Source: an uncultured Thermoanaerobaculia bacterium (GTDB lineage Bacteria; Acidobacteriota; Thermoanaerobaculia; Multivoradales; Multivoraceae). From it: DNA of 64,000 nt. Under the pieces are notes generated by a model. That model was given only the letters and a program-made list of their open reading frames with translations. It was not told the origin of the DNA and made no database searches. The position numbers and the translations under genes were made by a program. The DNA lies in assembly GCA_951813015.1 (NCBI GenBank), contig CATOTG010000006.1, positions 62,001-126,000 on the forward strand, read 5' to 3'. Shown piece by piece: positions 59,346 to 64,000 of the stretch (positions are counted from its first letter, which is position 1; each line of letters begins with the position of its first letter).

Positions 59346-60912
59346 CCGCCAGCAGTGCGCCGTCGATGTGGGCGCGATAGACCGGCGGCGGCTGCCGCTC
59401 GTCCAGCCAGCGGCGCTCCTCCTGCAGCCGCTCGGCCGCGAGTTCGATTTGCTCGGCGACCCGCCGCGGCGCCGGCCCGCCGTAGCTGCAGTGCGCGGCG
59501 AGCGAGGCTTCCGGGCGAAGCGCCGCCAGCAGTGCGTCCGTGTCCTCGATCTCGGGAACGAGCGTCCGAAGCTCCGAGGCCGGAAGCTGCCACAGCTCGA
59601 CGCCCTGTTCCTGGGCGGCCCGGACCACGGCGCCGGTGCGCTCGTGGGCGCTGCGGAACGGCACGCCGGCGACGGCGAGCTGGTCGGCCAGGTCGGTGGC
59701 GGTGATGTACGAGCCTTCAAGGGCGGCCGCCATCGCCTCGCGGTCGAACTCGAGGCTCTCGGCCAGCACGCGGGCCACGCGAAGCGAAGAGCCCACCGTG
59801 TCGAAGGCGTCGAACAGCGCCTCCTTGTCCTCCTGCAGGTCGCTGTTGTAGGTCAGCGGCAGGCCCTTGACCGTGACCAGCAGCGAGACGAGGTTCCCGA
59901 CCGCGCGCCCCGACTTGCCGCGCACGATCTCCGCGGGCTCCGGGTTCTTCTTCTGCGGCATGATGCTCGAACCCTTGGCGGCGCGGTCCTGCAGCCGGGC
60001 GAAACCGAACTCGGTCGACGTCCACAGGACAACTTCCTCGGCCCAGCGCGAGAGGTGCACCATGGTCAGCGCGCACGCGAAGAGCGCCTCGGCAGCGTAG
60101 TCGCGGTCCGCCACCGCCCACATCGTGTTCGGGTAGGGCGCCTCCATGCCGAGCAGCTCGGCGCTCCGCTCCGGGTCGATCCGGTGCGGCGACCCGGCCA
60201 TCGCGCCCGCGCCCAGGGGGCAGAGTCCCGCCGTCCGGTGGGCCCGCCGCAACCGCCCCGCGTCGGCAAGAACGGACCAGCCGTGGGCCAGAAGGTGCTG
60301 GGCCAGGCTCGTCGGCTGGGCGCGCTGCATGTGGGTGTACCCGGGAAGCGCGGTTCCCGTGTGCTGCCGGGCGTGTTCGAGGAGGGCGCCGGCGAAGCCG
60401 ACGGCCGCCGCGACCGCGCGTTCGACTTCGGCGCGCTGCCACAGCCGCAGCGCCACCGCGGTCTGGTCGTTCCGGCTCCGCGCGGTGTGCAGCCTCCGGC
60501 CGGCGTCGCCGATCTCTTCGGTGAGTTGCCGTTCGATCCAGGTGTGGACGTCCTCGTCCCCGCCGCCGATCTCGAGCTCTCCCGCCTCGACCCGCAGCAG
60601 GATGGAACTGAGGCCTTCAAGGATTGCCCGGGACGATTCGGGGTCGATCACCCCGGTCTCGAAGAGCATCCGGGCGTGGGCCAGACACCCCACGAGGTCC
60701 GCCGCCGCGAGCCGGTGGTCGAACGGCAGCGACCGCGTGTACGCATCGATGACCGGATCGACTTCCGATTCGAATGCCCCGCCCCAGAGGCGGGGCGCAG
60801 CGGATCGACCTGCGTCTCCCGGGTTCCGGGGTGTCGAGCGGCTCGCACCGGCGAGTCGATGCCTGCTGGGCGCGGCGGATCGACCGGCCTCTCCCGGCTC
60901 GTGAGCGCTCAA
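59320..60912 (-). CDS. argH: Argininosuccinate lyase
   Basis: About 530 residues. Signature 'KGSSIMPQKKNPEPAEIVRG' with the catalytic Ser, also 'HTARSRNDQTAVALRLW' and 'LPGYTHMQRAQP'. It splits argininosuccinate into arginine and fumarate. A TTG at 60912 overlaps the argD stop as TTGA. The first about 40 residues come from a duplicated junction (PGEAGRSAAPS / PGDAGRSAAPR) before the normal start RLWGGAFESEVDPV, so translation could also begin later. It is part of argJ-argB-argD-argH-argR. Confidence 0.94.
   Translation of the reverse strand: MSAHEPGEAGRSAAPSRHRLAGASRSTPRNPGDAGRSAAPRLWGGAFESEVDPVIDAYTRSLPFDHRLAAADLVGCLAHARMLFETGVIDPESSRAILEGLSSILLRVEAGELEIGGGDEDVHTWIERQLTEEIGDAGRRLHTARSRNDQTAVALRLWQRAEVERAVAAAVGFAGALLEHARQHTGTALPGYTHMQRAQPTSLAQHLLAHGWSVLADAGRLRRAHRTAGLCPLGAGAMAGSPHRIDPERSAELLGMEAPYPNTMWAVADRDYAAEALFACALTMVHLSRWAEEVVLWTSTEFGFARLQDRAAKGSSIMPQKKNPEPAEIVRGKSGRAVGNLVSLLVTVKGLPLTYNSDLQEDKEALFDAFDTVGSSLRVARVLAESLEFDREAMAAALEGSYITATDLADQLAVAGVPFRSAHERTGAVVRAAQEQGVELWQLPASELRTLVPEIEDTDALLAALRPEASLAAHCSYGGPAPRRVAEQIELAAERLQEERRWLDERQPPPVYRAHIDGALLAEAFPGSGA
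60800..60911. repeat. 75-bp-spaced junction duplication between argD and argH
   Basis: CGGATCGACC with flanks GGCGC and CTCCCGG occurs at about 60801 and 60876, 75 bp apart, inside the leader of argH. Both copies are in frame and give the repeated peptide GRSAAP. Confidence 0.85.
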
Positions 60913-62087
60913 GCCGCGGCTTCCTCCAGCGCGTGGCCGAGGATGCCGACCGCGCGCTCGATCTCGGGGTCGTGGACAACGAGGGGCGGCAGCATGCGGA
61001 TGCTGTGCGGCCGCGGCGCGTTGACGAGCAGGCCGCTCTCCAGGCAGAGGTTCGCGACGGCGGGCGCCTCCGGCGTGCACTCGATCGCAGTCATCAGCCC
61101 CTGACCGCGGACCTCCGTCACCAGGCCGCCGGCGCCGAGCTGTCCGAGCAGCGCCCGCAGGTACTCGCCGGCCCGGGTCACTCGCTCGAGGAAACCCGGT
61201 TCGAGCACCGTCCGGAGCACGGCCGTCACCGCGGCGCAGGCCAGCGGATTGCCGCCGAACGTCGTGCCGTGGGTGCCGGGGACGAGCGAGGCCGCGACAT
61301 CTTCGCGCGCCAGGACCGCTCCTGCCGGGACGCCGCCGCCCAGACCCTTGGCAAGGGTGATCACGTCCGGTTCCAGGCCGTAGTGCTGGAAGCCGAAGGC
61401 GCTGCCGAGACGCCCGATCCCGGTCTGCACCTCGTCGAGAACGAACAGTGCGCCCCGCTCGCGGCAGAGAGCCTGCAGGCCCTCGAGGTAGCCGGCCGGC
61501 GGCTCGATCACGCCGGCCTCGCCCTGGATCGGCTCGATCAGGACCGCGCAGGTCGATTCGTCGATTTCGGCCGCGGCCGCCTCCAGGTCGCCGAACGGGA
61601 CGCCGGCGAAGCCCCCGGGCAGCGGCTTGAAACCGACCTGGTAGGCCGGCGTTCCGGTCGCCGCCAACGCTCCGAGCGTGCGGCCGTGGAAGCCGCCCTC
61701 GGCGGTCACGATCTTGTGCCGTTCCTGCGAACCATCGCGGTCGTACGCGTAACGGCGGGCGAGCTTGATCGCCGCCTCGACCGCCTCCGCGCCGCTGTTG
61801 CAGAAGAAGACCCGGTCCAGCGCGCCGCCCGTGGCCTCCACGAGCATCCGGCCCGCCCGTTCCTGCTCCGGAATTCGGTACAGGTTCGAGACGTGGAGGT
61901 AGCGCCCCGCCTGGCGCTTGATCGCGTCGGTCAACGCGGGATGGTTGTGGCCCAGGGACGACACCGCGATGCCGCCCATGAAGTCCAGAACCTCGCGACC
62001 GGCCTGATCCCACAGGAAGACGCCGTCGCCGTGGCTGAACGCCACCGGCGCCCGTTTGTAGTTCGCGAACAGGCTGTCGTCGCTCAT
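60909..62087 (-). CDS. argD: Acetylornithine aminotransferase
   Basis: A 392-residue PLP enzyme. The PLP Lys is in 'DVITLAKGLGGGVPAGA', with 'FVLDEVQTGIGRLG' and 'FFCNSGAEAVEAAIKLAR'. It makes N-acetylornithine from the semialdehyde. The ATG at 62087 overlaps the argB stop as ATGA. The context within the arg cluster makes ArgD the clear choice among class III enzymes. Confidence 0.95.
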   Translation of the reverse strand: MSDDSLFANYKRAPVAFSHGDGVFLWDQAGREVLDFMGGIAVSSLGHNHPALTDAIKRQAGRYLHVSNLYRIPEQERAGRMLVEATGGALDRVFFCNSGAEAVEAAIKLARRYAYDRDGSQERHKIVTAEGGFHGRTLGALAATGTPAYQVGFKPLPGGFAGVPFGDLEAAAAEIDESTCAVLIEPIQGEAGVIEPPAGYLEGLQALCRERGALFVLDEVQTGIGRLGSAFGFQHYGLEPDVITLAKGLGGGVPAGAVLAREDVAASLVPGTHGTTFGGNPLACAAVTAVLRTVLEPGFLERVTRAGEYLRALLGQLGAGGLVTEVRGQGLMTAIECTPEAPAVANLCLESGLLVNAPRPHSIRMLPPLVVHDPEIERAVGILGHALEEAAA

Positions 62088-62962
62088 GCTTGGCTCACTC
62101 CGGGGGTTGCGGTTTTCTTGATCATCGTGCCGATGCCGCCTTGGGTGAACAGCTCGACCAGGAGACCGTGCGGCTCGCCCGCCGCCAGAATGTGCGCGCT
62201 CGTCACCCCGGCCTCCAGCGCGCTCAGGCACGCCCGCACCTTGGGCACCATGCCGGCCGAGACGACGCCGGAGTCGATCAGCTCCTCGGCCTGCGCGGGC
62301 GTCAACCGCGACCGGAAACGGCCGTTGTCGCTGATGCCGCGCACGTCGGTCAAAAGGAGGAGCTTCTCCGCCGCGACTTCGGCGGCGAGCGCCGCGGCGG
62401 CGGTGTCCGCGTTGATGTTGTACGTCTCGCCGCCAGGCCCGACTCCCAGCGAGCCGATCACCGGCACGTAGCCGGAGTTCGTCAGCTGGTCGAGCAGCGA
62501 TGTGTCGACCTTCTCGATCTCGCCGACGAAGCCCAGCTCGTCGGACCGCGGGTGGGGCCGCACGCGCAGCAGGTCGGCGTCCTTGCCGGTCAACCCGACC
62601 GCGCGGCCGCCGGCCCGCTGGATCATCCCCACCAGGCGCTTGTTGACCGAACCGCCGAGCACCATCTCGACCACCCGCATCGTCGCCGCGTCGGTGACCC
62701 GCAGACCGTCGACGAAACGCGGTTCCATCCCCATGACCTCGAGCGTCTTCGTGATCTCGGCGCCGCCGCCGTGGACGAGCATCGGCCGCATGCCGGCGCT
62801 GCGAAGCAGCACGATGTCGTCGATCAGCGAGCCGAACTCGTCGCCGGCCATCGCGCGGCCGCCGTACTTGATCACCACGCGCTTGCCGCGCCACGCGGAC
62901 GCGTAGCGCAGCGCGGCGGCCATCTCCAGGCCCAGGTCGCGTTCTCTGCCTGTTCCAGTCAT
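62084..62962 (-). CDS. argB: Acetylglutamate kinase
   Basis: A 292-residue amino-acid kinase. 'VVIKYGGRAM', 'MLVHGGGAEITKTLEVMG' and 'YNINADTAAAALAAEVAAEKLLLLTDV' are the conserved nucleotide and substrate parts. It catalyses the controlled second step of arginine synthesis. 'AAEKLLLLTDVRG' and the C-terminal 'GLLVELFTQGGIGTMI' are typical. It is separated from argJ by 177 bp. Confidence 0.95.
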   Translation of the reverse strand: MTGTGRERDLGLEMAAALRYASAWRGKRVVIKYGGRAMAGDEFGSLIDDIVLLRSAGMRPMLVHGGGAEITKTLEVMGMEPRFVDGLRVTDAATMRVVEMVLGGSVNKRLVGMIQRAGGRAVGLTGKDADLLRVRPHPRSDELGFVGEIEKVDTSLLDQLTNSGYVPVIGSLGVGPGGETYNINADTAAAALAAEVAAEKLLLLTDVRGISDNGRFRSRLTPAQAEELIDSGVVSAGMVPKVRACLSALEAGVTSAHILAAGEPHGLLVELFTQGGIGTMIKKTATPGVSQA

Positions 62963-63139
62963 CGTTCGCGCCCGTCCCTCAACTGATGTCGCTGCGTTTC
63001 ATCCAGGATCTCTACAGTGGACCATCCAGTGCCCTTTACCCCACCTTCGCTCTATCGAGTGGCAGTCAGTCGCCGTCGACGCGTTGAATGAGTGTCGCAG
63101 TGAGTCCGATGTGGCTCGGTCGCCTGAAGTCACCGGGGT
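62963..63139. other. Gap between argJ and argB
   Basis: On the minus strand it contains a possible half arginine-box, TCATTCAA, near 63085. A full palindromic box is not visible. A promoter for argB may lie here. No gene is supported. Confidence 0.35.
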
Positions 63140-64000
63140 TCACGAGATGTAGCTCGCGTTGATCTGGATGTAGCCCTCGGAGAGATCGCAGGTCCAGACC
63201 GTCCACCCGCCCGAACCGAGCCCGAGATCGACGTGGAGGACGGAGTGGGCCGCCAGCATCGCCCGGCCAAGGGGTTCCAGGTCTTCCGTGACGCCCAGCC
63301 CGCCGCGCACGACCTCGACTTGTTCCTCCGGCGTGGACACCGCGATCGCGATCCGCTGCTCGACGATGTCGACGCCGGAACGGCCGATCGCCCCCATGAC
63401 CCGGCCCCAGTTCGGCTGACCCGTGCGATAGGCCGTCTTGACCAGGGGCGAGTTGGCGATCGTCGTCGCCACCTGCCGGGCCGCGGCGTCCGTGCGCGCC
63501 CCGCCAACGCGGATTTCGACCACCCGGTTCGCTCCCTCGGCGTCGGCGACCAGGGCAACCGCCAGGCGGCCCAGCAGACGTTCGAGTGCGTCGGTGAACC
63601 GCTCAAGGTCCTTCGCCGAGGCCGCCTGGACACCGACGGCGCCGTTGGCGAGAACCAGGATGCTGTCGTTCGTGCTCGTGTCGCCGTCGACCGTGATGCT
63701 GTTGAACGTCGGCTCGACGGCTCTGCGCAACGCCTGATCGAGCGCCGCCGGCGCAACCGCGACATCGGTGGTGACGAAGGCCAGGGTGGTCGCCATGTCC
63801 GGCGCCATCATCCCGGCGCCCTTGGCCACGCCGCCAATCGTCACTTCGCCGCCCCCGAGTTCCACCGTCTCGGTCTCGATCTTGGTCCGCGTATCGGTCG
63901 TCAGGATCGCTTCCGCCGCCCGTTCGCCGCCGTCCGGACCCAGTTCGGCGGCCGCCTGGTCGATGCCGGCGAGCACCCTGGGCATCGGCAGGGGAACGCC
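63140..64000 (-). CDS. argJ: Bifunctional ornithine acetyltransferase / N-acetylglutamate synthase, C-terminal part
   Basis: At least 285 residues; the gene runs past the window end, so the N-terminal part is missing. 'GGVAKGAGMMAPDMATTLAF' holds the autocleavage site and nucleophile Thr, normally A-T-M-L and here A-T-T-L. 'NDSILVLANGA' and 'GRVMGAIGRSGVD' are conserved. It recycles the acetyl group in arginine synthesis. It ends YIQINASYIS, the usual ArgJ end. Confidence 0.94.
   Translation of the reverse strand, partial: GVPLPMPRVLAGIDQAAAELGPDGGERAAEAILTTDTRTKIETETVELGGGEVTIGGVAKGAGMMAPDMATTLAFVTTDVAVAPAALDQALRRAVEPTFNSITVDGDTSTNDSILVLANGAVGVQAASAKDLERFTDALERLLGRLAVALVADAEGANRVVEIRVGGARTDAAARQVATTIANSPLVKTAYRTGQPNWGRVMGAIGRSGVDIVEQRIAIAVSTPEEQVEVVRGGLGVTEDLEPLGRAMLAAHSVLHVDLGLGSGGWTVWTCDLSEGYIQINASYIS

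Overview
The window is GC-rich, tightly packed bacterial chromosome. Many genes overlap by 4 bp (ATGA, GTGA or TTGA), and GTG and TTG starts are common. The gene content resembles an Acidobacteriota genome, perhaps a Thermoanaerobaculia-like environmental lineage: large secreted proteins with carboxypeptidase-regulatory-like repeats, a YugP-type peptidase, an FGE-fold diversity-generating retroelement and a cobalt nitrile hydratase. That assignment is inference; there is no rRNA or marker set here to prove it. I saw no tRNA, rRNA or CRISPR array.

Layout. 1-2.3 kb: a minus-strand nitrile hydratase operon (beta, alpha, His-rich accessory protein, then a His-rich repeat ORF). 2.3-7.5 kb: a class III aminotransferase, then a decayed defence-like patch with a DNA-methylase-like pseudogene cut by an IS1380-family element, a PD-(D/E)XK-type nuclease and an AAA ATPase. 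7.7-14.5 kb: a TPP enzyme, a UDP-glucuronate-epimerase-like gene coupled to a giant GlmS-like protein. 14.9-27.2 kb: a nitrilase-family hydrolase, two parallel operons of secreted proteins, an SLC13-type permease with RCK_C domains, an integrase remnant and an orphan nucleotidyltransferase. 27.3-44.6 kb: housekeeping and metabolic genes (mutM, holA, a DksA-like coiled-coil protein, rlmH, ileS, a phosphohexomutase, an A-type Fe-S carrier, tdk, a MoaD-MoaE fusion, a HAD phosphatase).

44.6-53.8 kb is the most unusual part: a diversity-generating retroelement (DGR). It has three tandem formylglycine-enzyme-fold target proteins with aligned variable C-termini, an Avd protein and a reverse transcriptase with the DGR-specific IGNLTSQ box. 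Upstream lies a secreted matrixin-type protease sharing a domain with two of the targets. The RT is cut just before its catalytic YxDD box, exactly at one of two approximately 45-bp direct repeats (44618-44662 and 53721-53768) that bracket the locus. No template repeat is visible. The locus therefore looks like a frozen or disabled DGR island.

53.9-64 kb: a YgfZ-like folate protein, then a cysM-mec-(CysO-E1-rhodanese) operon that looks like a complete sulfur-carrier cysteine pathway with the carrier fused to its activating enzyme, a sulfite-oxidase-like molybdoprotein, and an arginine operon in the order argJ, argB, argD, argH, argR. Scattered through the window are short tandem duplications at gene junctions (spacings 36-77 bp) and a dispersed hairpin family around GTGTGGCGC. 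Both intrude into coding N-termini.
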